A stretch of 64,000 bases of DNA from Opisthorchis felineus (GCA_004794785.1 SJOL01008381.1:357666-421665), one strand, 5' to 3'. Shown: positions 1 through 11,934, counted from the stretch's first letter. Numbers and translations are program-made. The notes: generated from the sequence alone by a model not told the origin.

Positions 1-80
1 AACAATTGACCACGCGACGTGGATTCTGTAATTGGGGACGAAGTGGCGTTATATCCTATATTAATGCTATATATCCTGCC

Positions 81-275
81 ACGCGGCTGATCAGCCTCTT
101 GCGGTTAAATGTGCAAACCACTAGCCGGAAGTTGGGGTTTCGAAACTCCCCTAAGTTTCGTAAGTGCGCACTGCTGATCATTCCCAATACGGATGAAACG
201 GTCTTACGGTGCCTGTAGGCTTTTCAGTAAGTTTGGCTTCACTTACAGGATGAAATGTCAATTAAAATTTCCGAT
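81..275 (+). repeat. tRNA-derived SINE family 1, copy a
   Basis: tRNA-like head (GCGGCTGATCAGCCTCTTGC, then a GGTTAA A-box remnant and a TTTCGAAACTCC B-box) followed by a body shared with the other copies (cttttcagtaagtttggcttc, then aggatgaaatgtcaatta). The head resembles a Leu/Ser-type tRNA, as in 'GTGGCCGAACGGTTAA'. Confidence 0.7.
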
Positions 276-1017
276 ATGCTTTCTACTGCTTAATGATTAA
301 TTAGGATAACGCGCCCTCAATGCCGTATCAGTTTGTACACAGCCTGTTTCCCTATAATAGTGTAACATTTACGGACAACTCTATTGTGGTCCTTCATATG
401 GAGCAAGCTGTTCCCGCAACATTTCTGTAGCTCCGCTCAGTTCGCTGGCCACTTAAACTTACGGCGGTGTTATAGGACGGACAATTGCCAATTTGCACAC
501 ACTTTTAGGCAGTTAATGGAAACCTCAGAAGACTGAGCGATCTCTCGTTTCAGTTCGGGAATAGATTCTCTAAGCCTTTAGGTAAATGCACTATGTATGA
601 TTGAAGCTGTTCCAGGCATTCCGCCTCACATATTCGACATACCTATATTATATTCGATACAACGGTTGTAATTCTGCTGATGTGATAAGAACTTACTGAA
701 ATTTTTCACTCGTGAATGTCTCAACAGGGATCCGCAGATCTGCGGCAGAATCTTGGGGAGATAATGCGCACCTGGACTTTTGTGTCCCGTTTGCATTGAA
801 AACTCCTCTTACACAGCTAGAAAACAGATTTTAACAGTTAGTCTCTGCCTACAGAATCATAACTTGAATTGTCCGCAAGAAAACATAGTAGAAAGTGGTA
901 ATCAAACACAAAGGTGAATATTTCCCTCCTTTTCGAAACTTTCGGGGAACATGTTTCAAAGCATCTTTCAAGGCCTTAAATTCTGCTTCGTCCCCACAGT
1001 CGCCGATCGACAAAAGA

Positions 1018-1104
1018 ATGACGAAAATGAACCTCAGTTCATTTTTTGCGGCTCTGATATGTGTATGTGACGGCGTGACTACGTATCAAATGGGCATTTA
1101 TTGA
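1018..1104 (+). other. Possible signal-peptide coding ORF
   Basis: Short ATG ORF starting MTKMNLSSFFAALICVCDGV, with a basic n-region and hydrophobic core like a signal peptide. A GT inside it (ATAT|GTGTAT) would splice in phase to the exon at 2856. Purely suggestive; the rest of 276-2231 shows no gene, only a decayed hammerhead repeat at 1.57 kb. Confidence 0.2.
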
Positions 1105-1565
1105 GAAAGATTTGCCATTCCCCCAACGGAAGCTATTGCTGTCCAAAGGCAGATCCGGAGTATACAAGAAAGACAAATGTTCTTTAATGTTTTTCACACA
1201 AGGAGTTCAACAATACTTGCAAAAATTGTAAAGCCATTAGATGCACAATGTGGGGCGAAAATGTACCATTCTCTTAGCTAGGAACGTATGTATATATTAG
1301 TAAATTATACGACGGCGCCAAAAAGATTAAACTTATGCAAACACGAATACAAGCCGTTAACGCCTAATATTTCAGAACTGCCACGGTTCGCCAAGCCAAA
1401 AAATGGTGATACTAGCTGTATTCTTTGAAGAAGTGCGAGCAAAAGAGTATTGGTTGGGAGCAAAGGAGAAAATCTCAGAGAAACTCAAATTTCATTTTAT
1501 TTCAAAACTGACAGCTCTAATGAGATAAACCTTGGACCGTCTATAACAGAACAAAGTGGTGTAGA

Positions 1566-1650
1566 CGTAATATACTACCCATAAGGTTGCTGAAACTTCT
1601 TTGACAGCGTCTATACATGTTTCGCGATACAAGACTACCCGTCTACAGCC
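1566..1650 (-). repeat. Hammerhead repeat, decayed copy
   Basis: Reverse complement ends TCAGCAACCTTATGGGTAGT; the core region is scrambled. Confidence 0.5.
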
Positions 1651-2231
1651 TAGCGCTTTGGACTTCGAGCGATAAGCCTTTCAGTTCTTGAAACTAAGTG
1701 GCTATGATGCAACCTTAAGCATGTTTGGATTACAGCCGGGTTCATGCATGAGGGTTCCTCTCAAACCTGGGTCTTTGAGGGGTTTAAGGCACATTTGCCA
1801 ATGGGAATTTCCTTCCTGAAGAGCTCCAGGATTATCCGTTCAATTGCATACTTTTCAAGCTTTCTTGCCATTTACCAGACGGATGTTACGCGCAGTGAAC
1901 TTATTCTAAAATAATTTTGCTTAATTCGAATTATCCTATCAGTTGGCCAAGGAACTTCAGAACCTGCGAGCAGTCAAGTGGTTGGGTTCCACAGCTAGTT
2001 CACCATAAAACCAACAGTCAGTTCATCTTAAGCAAACGTAACACACAAACGTAAACTAGCGACTGTAGAGTACTGCGATAATCCACGCGGCTTGTTGACT
2101 ACTATTCTGGGCATAACTTGTAGCGCATGGTTTTGGAGACTGCATCCTACCAAAATACATGCTTAAATAAAGTCACACTTGGCTCAAATTTGATAGATGG
2201 TAAAGTGAAGAGATCTGATTAACTTCAGTGG

Positions 2232-2435
2232 AGATTTTATCCCGTCAGTGAAGCCAATCCTCGCTGAAAAGCCTAGAACACTGCACGGCCGTTTCATCCT
2301 TATTGAGAATCATCAACAGTGCGCATCTCACGAAGCTCATAGAGCTTCGAACCCAAGACATTCCGGCCAGTGGTTTGACACTTAATCTTTTGGCTACGGG
2401 CGGCCGATCAGCAGTGTGATTAAACCTCACTTCCC
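2232..2435 (-). repeat. tRNA-derived SINE family 1, copy b
   Basis: Reverse-oriented copy: ctgaaaagcctagaacactg body and a tRNA-like head ending cggccgatcagcagtgtgat. It forms an inverted pair with the copy at 2618-2810. Confidence 0.75.
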
Positions 2436-2617
2436 ACTGAAAGTTGCAAAATCTCTTCATATAATCAATTAATAAGGGCACAATGGATGAATAACTTTAC
2501 AAGTTGAGTGAAATCTCTGAGATGTCGGCGCTCGAAGAGCCAGTCAACACGTGATCACGTGGTGTGGTTTCCGTGATTGAAGGATGAATGGTGATATATC
2601 CTACCTGAGGCCCAATC

Positions 2618-2810
2618 AGGCTGCCGATCGACCGCTTGTGGCCGACTGGTTAAGTGTTAAACCACTGGCCGAAAGGTCAAATTTCGAAGTCTTCTGAGCC
2701 TTGTGTTATGCGGGCTGCCGCGGATTCCTTATGAGAATGAAACAGAAAAAGGTGTACAGTGCTTTTCTGCATTTCAGCATAGACTGGCTTCACTGACAAA
2801 ACGCGATCTC
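2618..2810 (+). repeat. tRNA-derived SINE family 1, copy c
   Basis: Head ccgcttgtggccgactggtt with a degraded B-box, then a body ending in the 'tagactggcttcactgac' motif shared by the family. Confidence 0.7.
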
Positions 2811-2855
2811 TATTCAACTGTAATTGGCCTAGTCTACTTCCAAGTCAACTGTTAG

Positions 2856-2918
2856 CATACCGAGATTTTGATTTCGAATTAACTCTTATGTTCGAAGCTA
2901 TGGACGAAAGTTCAATTG
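2856..2918 (+). CDS. Plus-strand gene, exon a (63 nt)
   Basis: Acceptor AACTGTTAG, donor ATTG|GTAAGT, phase 1 at both ends. Only one frame is open: YRDFDFELTLMFEAMDESSI. The acidic, hydrophobic-patterned content and strong donor favour a real exon. Confidence 0.55.
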
Positions 2919-5900
2919 GTAAGTCTAGTGCTCGAGTTCCCCTCTTCGGGCTTAACACTGTCCTTGTGAGATGAACTAGTTTGTTATAAATTAGGCTTGG
3001 TGCGCATATCAATTTCAGATGCACGTGATCTGTGGCGACTGGCTATTATTAGGTGAACACATTCCACTATATATGGACGGGAAATGGAAGAGTCCTCAAA
3101 GCAGCCAAAATATGCTATGGACGCCTTCGCTGAAAATTTTTCGCTCGTTAATATCATTTGGAGTGTATAGACGTGACTGGTGTAGTGTTTCAGCTAGCAA
3201 CTGAATGAAAGGCTCTGATTTCAATGGGTTTCAGGGTGCCCTAGTTGACAGCTGTACAATCCGAAGGATAAATGTGGGCTGAAGCTCTACCAAGTTCCCA
3301 TTCAGGGCGAAACCATTAGAAAAACAATCAGGTTCGGACCAAGGAAACCTCGGTCATTTTCTCATTTCTCAACCAATGAGTTAGCTAGAACGTCTGGACT
3401 ATGCTAGGCGAAAAGACGGGACGCCAAATATGCACATCAGCCAAACATCAACGCACTCAGCAAACACGTTTGCAACCGTAACTTGCTCCCATGAAAGATT
3501 ATTGTCTTCAGTATATCAGGAGTTTATATCACACAAGAACTTTATTTTACGATATAATTAAGACCATAAAAGCTCTAATGAACTCATTTTTATTTAGTTC
3601 CCACCGTCGTGACAAATGAAGGTAGGCTCTGGTTTTGTGTGGGTGAAGGACTTCGGTCATTATTCACAGACTATTAACACCTACCTATCATTTTAGTGCA
3701 TGCTAATGTCAGGCTTTGAATTCTAACGTGTAAAATAGACGTTCAGCATTTGAACAAAATGGTTTCCTTGTCTATAAAACTACAGAATAAGCTGTTTCAA
3801 ACTCTTAATTCGGACGTTCATGAGGATGCAGCTCAACTGAGCAATTTCTCACCTCTAAACACGAGTTCAGTGAGTTTTAGAGTAGTTAGCTTAAATAATG
3901 TTAGCAGTGACTTCTACCTCTCTATTTTACCCCATACCAAGTCCTTATCGTGGTACGGAATGCAAATGCTAGCCAGTGTGAAGAACGGTCAGAAGACGAA
4001 CATCAGTAAGTAAAACACTGATGCTACTCAGTGTCGACGACTGGCAAATAAGGGGAATTGTGAGAACCTATCGAGACTGTTCACACCTGGGTACGATAAC
4101 GGCGTTACCTTGAATTGGTAACAGTATAAAAAGAATGCTCAGGTATGTGTTATCCTCGTAAGTAAAACGACGGTTTAACGCACAAGGAGTTTATCGAATT
4201 TCCCGTGTTGACGTCAAAAAGTATTTACAAAATGAATGTTCAAGTACACCAGGCGTGAATGAAGACACTTCTGTGTCTGTCCCAAGGCATAGTTACGTTC
4301 ATGCTGTGAGTTAATTGGACTTTCCATTTCAAGATCTGCCAAATCCCCTTCTTTTTATTGATTAGTAATAAAAATTACCTTTTGCACGCACGAAAAGATT
4401 TACCCCGACATGCTGACCTGCGCCACACATTTACTGTGTACTTCTTTTAATTTTCACGTAATCGCACTGCAGAGCTTTACCTGAGATTCGGTAAGTATTT
4501 TCTAACCCAGCTTGTTCGTATTAACTGGTGTCCAAAGCAATTCAACAAGCGATTCAAAACTGTGGGTAACTTTTGTTCACTGATGCATGCTAGCTTCGAT
4601 CGCTATTGCAGGCTCTGTGGCTTCGTTCAATGTACTTTCGGTACAGTAGCGCGTATTATCATGAACCAATGTGTCATGGTCTTCAGTTTGGGTCAGCTTT
4701 TCTGAGACTGCCCAGAGGAACCAGGTTATTTACCATGGTTGTTTTAGAGAACATTGGGTGTTTTTCAGTTAGCACTACTTTTAGCATCACATGTTGTATG
4801 GTCTTTGGGGTTTCATGGTTAAGCAACTAAGCAGCTGAGGAATAACTATCTGAAGTGTCTTCAGGTCATTGGCCGTTGACTTCCAAAACTAAAGCTGAAG
4901 TAGGCTGACATCATTGGAATAAATAGAGAACGAAGTCTGTAAGGTATCAGGTTCTTTGCTCATGGAATATATACCGTACGAGCCAAGCTAGTTCGTTCCT
5001 TCGCTACAGATATCGTGTTACCGTTTACTGGGAACACACTGTGGTAAACAAATTTCGACGTGAGATAAAAAAATAAAGAGGATGAGGAGAAGCTTGGGCG
5101 CTTTTTGTCTTCAAGAATGCAATACACGTGATTCTCAGTCCAGCTGGAGCCAGATGGCAGCTAATCAACGTCAGTGGTGTTCATGCTGTCATTTTACATC
5201 CCCGTGGATTTTTGATGGTGTAAACATTTCAGGTGCTTTTATCAGGTTAGCAGTAACTACCTCTACTTTTTCCTAACTGTTTGTCTTTTCATTATATAGA
5301 TTAGCCTGACAAAAAGTGACACAGTTGTATGGCATTTAGGCTTGAATATTCTCACACTGGTGTTGCCTTCAATGATGATGATGGTGATGAGGAAGAAGAT
5401 GACACTGCCACATGCAACAGATAGAAACAGCCATGTCCAACGATATGCACACTGCGTTTGTGAAATTAGGAAACTGACACAGGTTTAATCTCGGTATGCC
5501 TGACTGAAATGAACAGTCGGTAACTTTGGACTCATGTTGCTATTATCCTTTTTCCCGCAGAGATCACGCTAAACTCAATTCTTTCCACCCGCCTCGGTGC
5601 CATCACTCATCTCACAACAGAAGCCAAACAAATGACGCTCGATTTAGCCAACCTGGAGAAACAAATTCGCAATGTAAGTCGTGGTAGAATGGGGACTACA
5701 TAAATATGCGAGCAACACTGAGGGTATTCTACAACAGGTAACCTGAAAACTAGAAGTTTCCATTCTCAGACTGGTATGCGCTAGGCACCACCAAGTCAAC
5801 GAGTGGTTAGTTTCCATTTTTCATTAGATTGAGATAGGTTGTTAGAGCGACTTCAGATGTACACTTTTTTGCCATTTTACTGATTTTCGGCCGGAAAGTT

Positions 5901-8088
5901 CCAAGTGTTTGCTAATGAGGAAAATCTTGGTAGCTTGCCTGAGTTTCGTTGGCTGTGGAAGTTTTTCACGGGTGTGGATGACAACATCAGTGAGCAGTTG
6001 ATGAACGCAGTCGTTGTGCCCGGTGACCACACCACGTCATGATCTTGGTTCATCTAACAGGTCATTCTTTAGCTATCTTGTCTTGATTACAGCAGCAGAA
6101 CTGTTCAATGTGATCTTGGGCGGTTGACAATCCTGTCTGTTTCTCTCAGTTTCAACCACACTAATGTCATGGAACGATGTGTTTCCTATGGTCATAGTGT
6201 TGTTCTGACATAGAATGTGTCTTCACATACTTTTGATGTATAAGCTCGTCAACATACCGTTTCAGCTTTGCATTCGTAGTTTATTCCAACTCCATCTAGT
6301 GTATACATCCACGTCCATTTGTGGTATTTCTTTCCATTTATTTTAACAGTCCTGGTGTCCTGCTCCGTACTTCGCTGGACCACGCGAGTTTGGGCATCAT
6401 TCCGATAGGTGTCTGGCCCTTCAGTACGGGCATAGTGATTTCTACTAATCTGATCCTCGTTTTAATACAATTCTGCAAACTGTTTATCTGTCTGAGTTTC
6501 TACTGACCACAAGGTCAGTGTGGTATACACCGTGGAGTTAGAAGAAAAATTAGTTTTTCGTCATCTATCACTCCAATTACAACCAAGTACATATTGCGGG
6601 GTGTCAACCAAGATACAAACGGCACTTACGTACAAACAAAAATGAAAACAACCAAATATTTTTTCTGTGATTCACCCACATTTGTGTGCATTTGAGATAA
6701 GTGGGTGGAACACTGTTTATTCAGGGCCTTCCCCAAGAGTGTTCGTTGTAACGAGCCATACTATTTACCAAACAAAGTATATAGGTAGCACAACAAAAAG
6801 GACTATCATTAATGTGAGTTGCTAGTTGCATGTCCAAGTAATATCTGAGCCGATTGCTGTTAAACCACCCGGTCGACCTCTAAAATATTCAGGTCAGCGA
6901 TCGTCTGCGTTTACGGTTCTGAGGGCACAACAAGCAGGGTTCGTTGTGTGCTTCAATAAGTCAGCTCAAACCAGGATTTTTTAACCTTCTGGCCATTGGC
7001 TAAAAGTGCACGAACGGCGGAAGGTCACATCAGGAGGTCGCATGGTTGACATTGTGATTTGGCATTAGCAGACAACGTTTTCACCCAAGAACAGTGTGAC
7101 ATTTAGCATACGTGTCCGTCATTTTCCATGATTCCTATCAATCGTGGTACGTACACGGCGATGAGCCTTGCAAGCTCACAGTGACCTGGGTTGGAAGTCG
7201 TGAGTCGAAAATACACATTAACTTTCTTGTCAAGGTCGTACCAGCCCTTCAATGAAGGCCTCAGCAAAAAACCTAACCACATTTGTCTCCAATTAATGTA
7301 TAACCGTGTTCTCAGCAGTAACGGTTTTAAAAAATTCTGGGTGAATTTGCAAGAAACGGTGTATGCTCGCGTTAACGACTCAACTGGTGACTCACTGTTA
7401 AGTCATAAAGAACGAAGTGCAAGGTCTGAAGGAATGGCAATGTCGATCCAGGACAGTTCCGTAGGGATTAAGTGACAGGCGTTCAGAGGACCCTAGGACG
7501 ATCGAACCTATGTATTTCACAGCTACCATTGGATAAACCTAGCGGACTCATCCAATGTGTACTGTCATATCTACCAAGAGCATAGCCAGCCTGTGCTGAT
7601 GGCAGCTGAAGACTTTAACGTCTAACCTAGTGTTGGCATTTACGCGCCCTATCTTAACCATAGCCTCAGATTGGTCGCTTACAGATTCTGGGGGCGGGGC
7701 GAAGCCACTGAGGTATGAGCGTATCCAAGTCCATCAAGAGGACTAGTGTTCCATTCGCCCGAAGTTGGGACATAATCCAACTAGTTAGGCAACAATAAGG
7801 CCTTAATGTTTTTCTCCACTGACCACTTACTTGGGTAACTGGACTCCTCTATGACCATATGTAGCTCTGACATGTAAGCAAGTTTGGGACGAAATAGACT
7901 GACAAATGGCTTCAACTATCCCAAACGAAAATGATCACTTTTATCCATGAATATCACTATTTTTTATCCACCACGCAGTGACCTTTCGGTGTAAGAGATA
8001 ACAATGCGAGAGCTGGAAAGCGAATTTAATTTTTCAGAAAGAGCTATCAATAAGGCTACAAAGCAAAACGAATTATTTGAAATTCTAA
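2856..8088 (+). CDS. Unrecognised plus-strand gene, 5-6 exons, 5'-incomplete
   Basis: Five segments with matching phases and good splice signals (2856-2918, 3019-3052, 3881-4005, 4473-4490, 5561-5673), plus a possible last exon at 8038-8088, give a continuous reading of about 130 residues. It starts YRDFDFELTLMFEAMDESSI, passes through a segment rich in hydrophobics and Ser, and ends in an amphipathic helix (TEAKQMTLDLANLEKQIRN). I do not recognise the family. It is transcribed toward the laminin gene. Intron 4491-5560 contains an RTE 3'-end relic and intron 5674-8037 shows nothing I can name. Upstream exons are not identified with confidence. Confidence 0.55.
3019..3052 (+). CDS. Plus-strand gene, exon b (34 nt)
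   Basis: Acceptor CAATTTCAG, donor TTAG|GTGAAC, phase 1 in, 2 out, encoding DARDLWRLAII and part of an Arg codon. Reading on past the donor hits TGA at once, so the exon must end here. Confidence 0.5.
3881..4005 (+). CDS. Plus-strand gene, exon c (125 nt)
   Basis: Acceptor AGTTTTAG, donor ACATCA|GTAAGT, one base in, phase 1 out. VVSLNNVSSDFYLSILPHT continues from exon b. The frame is open further 5' to 3747 behind another acceptor (GACGTTCAG), but that start would be out of phase with exon b. Confidence 0.5.
4473..4490 (+). CDS. Plus-strand gene, 18-nt micro-exon
   Basis: An 18-nt segment between a pyrimidine-rich acceptor (about 30 nt upstream mostly C/T, ending ACTGCAG) and donor ATTCG|GTAAGT. 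It is symmetric (phase 1-1), so it can be included or skipped without changing frame; it encodes about six residues (KLYLRF). Exons c and 5561-5673 are in phase with or without it. Confidence 0.45.
5082..5405 (+). mobile_element. RTE-like 3'-end relic
   Basis: Encodes MAANQRQWCSCCHF, the C-terminal motif also derivable from the 20-kb element, and is followed 150 bp later by a GATGATGATGGTGATGAGG simple tail, as at the 3' ends of RTE elements. It lies in an intron of the plus-strand gene. Confidence 0.55.
5561..5673 (+). CDS. Plus-strand gene, exon d (113 nt)
   Basis: Acceptor CTTTTTCCCGCAG, donor CGCAAT|GTAAGT, two bases in, phase 0 out. ITLNSILSTRLGAITHLTT followed by EAKQMTLDLANLEKQIRN, a clear amphipathic coiled-coil pattern. 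Best-supported exon of this gene. Confidence 0.65.
8038..8088 (+). CDS. Plus-strand gene, possible last exon
   Basis: Acceptor TTTAATTTTTCAG; in phase 0, as left by exon d, it reads KELSIRLQSKTNYLKF and stops at TAA. A second frame stays open longer but has the wrong phase. No AATAAA was seen downstream. Confidence 0.35.
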   Translation, partial: KELSIRLQSKTNYLKF

Positions 8089-8130
8089 TTTTGTACTGTT
8101 ATCTAAATCTACTCCTGCACAATGACGTGT

Positions 8131-8349
8131 TCACCAGACGGATGAAGTGTGGCACACGCCTTCCAAAAGACCGGGAATATTAGCCGGGAACCGCAGGGTG
8201 GCCACGTCGAGGGCGGTTCGCAAACGAATATCCCGGAAGCAGCCCACGAACGGTCTTCCAGGAGTGCTGTGTAACTTCGGTCCGAGCAACTTTGGTTTGA
8301 TTACTAAGAACGGAAGAATACGGAAATAGTGTGAATATGCATATTCAGG

Positions 8350-8391
<42 letters not shown>

Positions 8392-8460
8392 GCCGAAAGC
8401 CACAGATAGCACGCAAAGAGAGGGACAAAATTTCTCTTCTGAGTAGCTGATGGCCACTGT
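8131..8460. other. GC-richer block around the (TA)n tract, unknown
   Basis: Richer in G+C than its surroundings with open frames on both strands, but no motif recognised. It resembles a repeat unit in composition only. Confidence 0.3.
8352..8388. repeat. (TA)n microsatellite
   Basis: About 18 TA units, directly preceded by a 14-bp perfect palindrome (8333-8346) and followed by a GTGGC-CGAAA-GCCAC hairpin (8389-8403). Confidence 0.95.
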
Positions 8461-9857
8461 AAATCTCCAGGTTGTTTAAGTTAGTCTCAAAAGCCTACTA
8501 CTGTGATGAGGGGAATTTATTATTCTATTGCACCTGCTACGGACCAAGGGGTATCGGCGCATTCCAGATTAGATTACTCCGAATTACGTTCCACGTTTCT
8601 CGCGGTTCATGGTATTTACCTGAACTTGGATTCGATGTACTGTTAGTTGTGTCGCACGAACATACTCATCGGTTCGCACCAAGTGCCAAATGCACATACA
8701 TGTAAGATAACTGAGTGTTGCTAAAGCACTGGTCCCATCAACAAGTAACGGGTTTTTCGTAAACCAGGCGTTTTGCTGTGTTGGCGTATGCAGTCACGTG
8801 GCTGGGGATCCTTAGTTTCGTCAGGAACCCCTGTGCCTACCGTAAACACCACGTGAAATACCTGAGTAAAGTTCATAAGAACAAGTAAACTGTTAAAAAA
8901 ACACTTACCAGCTCTATACAACTCTATAGCTCACACAGGCCACTCCCAGTTGAGACCATCACTCAGAAAAGACCATTTTTGTTTTGTCTCCTGAGGTCTC
9001 CCCAAAGGAAGCTACTTCTGGCAGATAACTATAAGCTGCTGCTCCAGTGGGATTAAATTACTAGACATTGTGTGTTCTTTCCATTTGCCTTTTCAATACT
9101 ATATAAACCTGGCATCCAGTGGGTTTTTGAGTTGTGGGAGTATTATTATAGAAGCTCCGTGAAACACACAGTTGATGTTCGTCAATTTGCCACACTCGAT
9201 GTCTGTCCGTCTCACGTAATTTCGTGTTTAAAAGCGATGTGACTTAAGGACAGTCATATTGTGAATGCATTCTGTGATGATCTAAGCGGTCAGATGTTTC
9301 TGGGTAGTGATGAGCTTAAGAACGATGGCTGATCACTGAAATTTGGATGACAACCTCAGAATATCTGTGCAATATCCTGGGTTTACCTTACTAGACAAAA
9401 TAAGTCGCAACCAATACTGCTTCCTTATAAAAATTCCGAATACGCAAAACAAATTCTGTTGCGTTAGCGACCTCGGCGTTTTCCCCCGTGGTATCCAGAG
9501 GAGAATAGTTCACCTTTCTCGATGGTCACGCACAAAGATTCAGCAATTCTATAGACAGAATCATAACAGGAATGACTGCTGCATCGAGCGAATCACTAGT
9601 TTACCTTCGACTAAATATATTCACGAGCAAAAGAGTATTTACTCAAAAAAAAGTCCGCACATGAACAGTTGGCTCTAGATTAATTATGATGGAATACAGC
9701 ATAAAGCCACCGATCGCCACGAATCAAACCAACGCAGAACACAGAGCTGTACGAAATTCATTGTTCCATATCGTAGGACGAGACAAACGGCCATTTTAGC
9801 TGATGTCCCTTGAAAAGCTATCGGATAATTACTTCAAGCCTTTCCTAGAGGGGACGC
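8461..9857. other. Probable intergenic stretch
   Basis: Between the putative 3' ends of the two convergent genes. A 111-codon plus-strand ORF (9343-9678) has no recognisable motif and no splice or regulatory context. Nothing else seen. Confidence 0.4.
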
Positions 9858-10051
9858 TTAAATAGCTGTGTTTTTGGTGGCTTTTAGTCTAGTATTTGGT
9901 ATAAAATGAAAACTACGGTGCCCCTTACATCGCTTTTGCACACTATGAACGCAATGAGATGTACTCACAGAGTCCATCTTGCAGATTTCTCGTCTCCAAT
10001 GCCGACCAGAGGAGCATAGTGCTTTAATACGTTCACTTGCACCGCAGCGCC
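9858..10051 (-). CDS. Alternative candidate terminal exon of the laminin gene
   Basis: Acceptor GGTTTTCTCTAG with a good pyrimidine tract; two bases complete the phase-1 codon of exon 26 and the frame then runs 63 codons to a TAA. It reads RCGASERIKALCSSGRHWRR..., Cys-rich and basic, without a G-domain signature. An internal donor (TCT|GTGAGT near 9964) is also present. No AATAAA follows. Confidence 0.2.
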
Positions 10052-11371
10052 CTAGAGAAAACCCCCTCGGAACCAAGAAGACTTCATCAATCACCGATTT
10101 ACTCCACAAAAGGAAACACCAAAACGGAGCTGCTCCAACTCAGCAACTTGAATTTATTGTTGGATTCTTTTTTTAATCCAGTCATTTGTGCGCACATGTG
10201 ATACATAAACTAGCTGCATAAATCAACTCTTTGATAGGACTTGACTAGAATTAGCTGGTAATTTAGTCTCGAATAAGCCTACAGTGCCATGAGATAGAAT
10301 ATGTCCAATTACAATACCGACCAAAGGAGAGGATGGAGCAACGTATGGTAACTTGTTGACGATGGAGATAACAATAGTTACCATTGTTTTAGTTCTTAAG
10401 CAGTGGTAAACTGTTTTGTTGGAGGGCTTTTAGTTGAGTTTAATGAGATGAAAAACAACTAGTTCGTAGCAACTTTGGTGACAGGAGCTGACGGTGCTTA
10501 TACTGGATTAGTATGTTGCGCCAGTTTTGTGTCGATCAGGCGTATTCGACAGTAATGAATATCTGGAGGCGAAACTAAAATACTCGGCTCCACTCACAAT
10601 AATCCTGTTTAAGACACCCAGACACAAATAGCATTTCATCACTCCTGGTATGGAAGCGTGCGATGAGGTTCTTCGTGGTCAATCTCCCACGAAGAAACAC
10701 TGTCTTGGAGATACTTAGCTACCTCCAGATGGTTTTAAACCGCATCGTTCTAAAAAGCGTTCCAATGGGACATAATCCCTCATTAGAAAAACCATCATCT
10801 GAGCACTGCCACAGGGATGGAAGTTTTCCACATTATGAAGAGTTGTTGGATAAGAATCTCATTGACAGAGGTTTCTTTCTAACATGTCAGACGTTTGGAG
10901 TTCAAACCTCTGAACGATCAAGGGTATGCACTGCTGAGGAGCTCAATTAAGAGTGTAAATCGAGTCTAATGCTTCCATTTGGTGTGAACTCACTAGGAAA
11001 ATCGTACCAGGACAGGAGGAGGACTGTTCAAACAGGAGTGGCATGAATGTGAAAAAACTAGCACTTGATGGGAACTCAATAACTATCGCGTAATTGTGTA
11101 CTGCTCTGTCATATTCCATCTTCGCTATTAGTAACCTGCCCTCTGAATAATACATGGAACTGTAAATGTATTCTGATCTGTGATCCAGACTGTCAGTAAG
11201 AGTCCTTCAGGTCAGACGCATTTCATCAATAGTGCTTGTGACATAACAAGTGACGTGTAACGTAACAGGTTAGTGGCTAAGCTGGGCCTATTGTATGGCG
11301 CATTTTCATCGTTTTGTCTTCTTCTTGAGCTCAAAACATCCCAGTCATTAAAGCGAGAACTTACTTGCCAG
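10052..11371. other. Probable intergenic or 3'-terminal region, one hairpin
   Basis: No gene recognised. It contains a perfect 10-bp inverted repeat with an 8-nt loop at 10669-10696 (ttcttcgtgg / ccacgaagaa). A missing last laminin exon could lie here. Confidence 0.4.
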
Positions 11372-11500
11372 AAGGTTCGTGGGTCTAACCCAACCCCGCC
11401 ATCTCAATTGGTCCAGGCCACGCTTGGGCAACCTGGCAGTATCTGAACTCTCGTGCTTTCTTCGTATAGCATGGAAGCCATACACATAAAAGGTGTTGCC
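11372..11500 (+). repeat. tRNA-derived SINE family 2, partial copy
   Basis: Opposite orientation: ccagaaggttcgtgggtcta, then cacgcttgggcaacctggca and actctcgtgctttcttcgta, the reverse complement of the family-2 body. Confidence 0.65.
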
Positions 11501-11934
11501 GCTGAACGATTTGTGACTATTATCCATATATATTTTTGTGACACATTCGGTTACAGTTTCCCTCTTTGTGAGGAGCACCGTTGAGGAGCAGCTGTATTGT
11601 TTCTCAGTTTGAGGGTATTGCTTGGTTGAAATTTAGGCCCAAAATAGAGCACATAATAAAACAAGATTTATTAATATGCATTTGGAAGTTGATTGCTTTG
11701 AATGTACTGAACTGAATGTATCGTAAATGTTTAACGATACATCTTGTGGTAAGTAAGTCACTAATGCAAATTTATGTCATTCGGGACTAGGCATTTTCTT
11801 GCAAGAACATGCATAGTTTTCTGGATATCTTCTTTATTCCGGGCTTGTTTCAAACCGGATGGTGGCTTGAAAGTTGGCCGAGGGATCACAGTAACTAAGA
11901 ATAAAAATAATCATTCAACTTCAGTACCGTTTCG

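Noticed and set aside
4132..4167. 15-nt micro-exon at about 4142-4156 (GTATGTGTTATCCTC before GTAAGT)
   Set aside because: Frame-neutral and followed by a good donor, but the acceptor (aagaatgctcag) has no pyrimidine tract.
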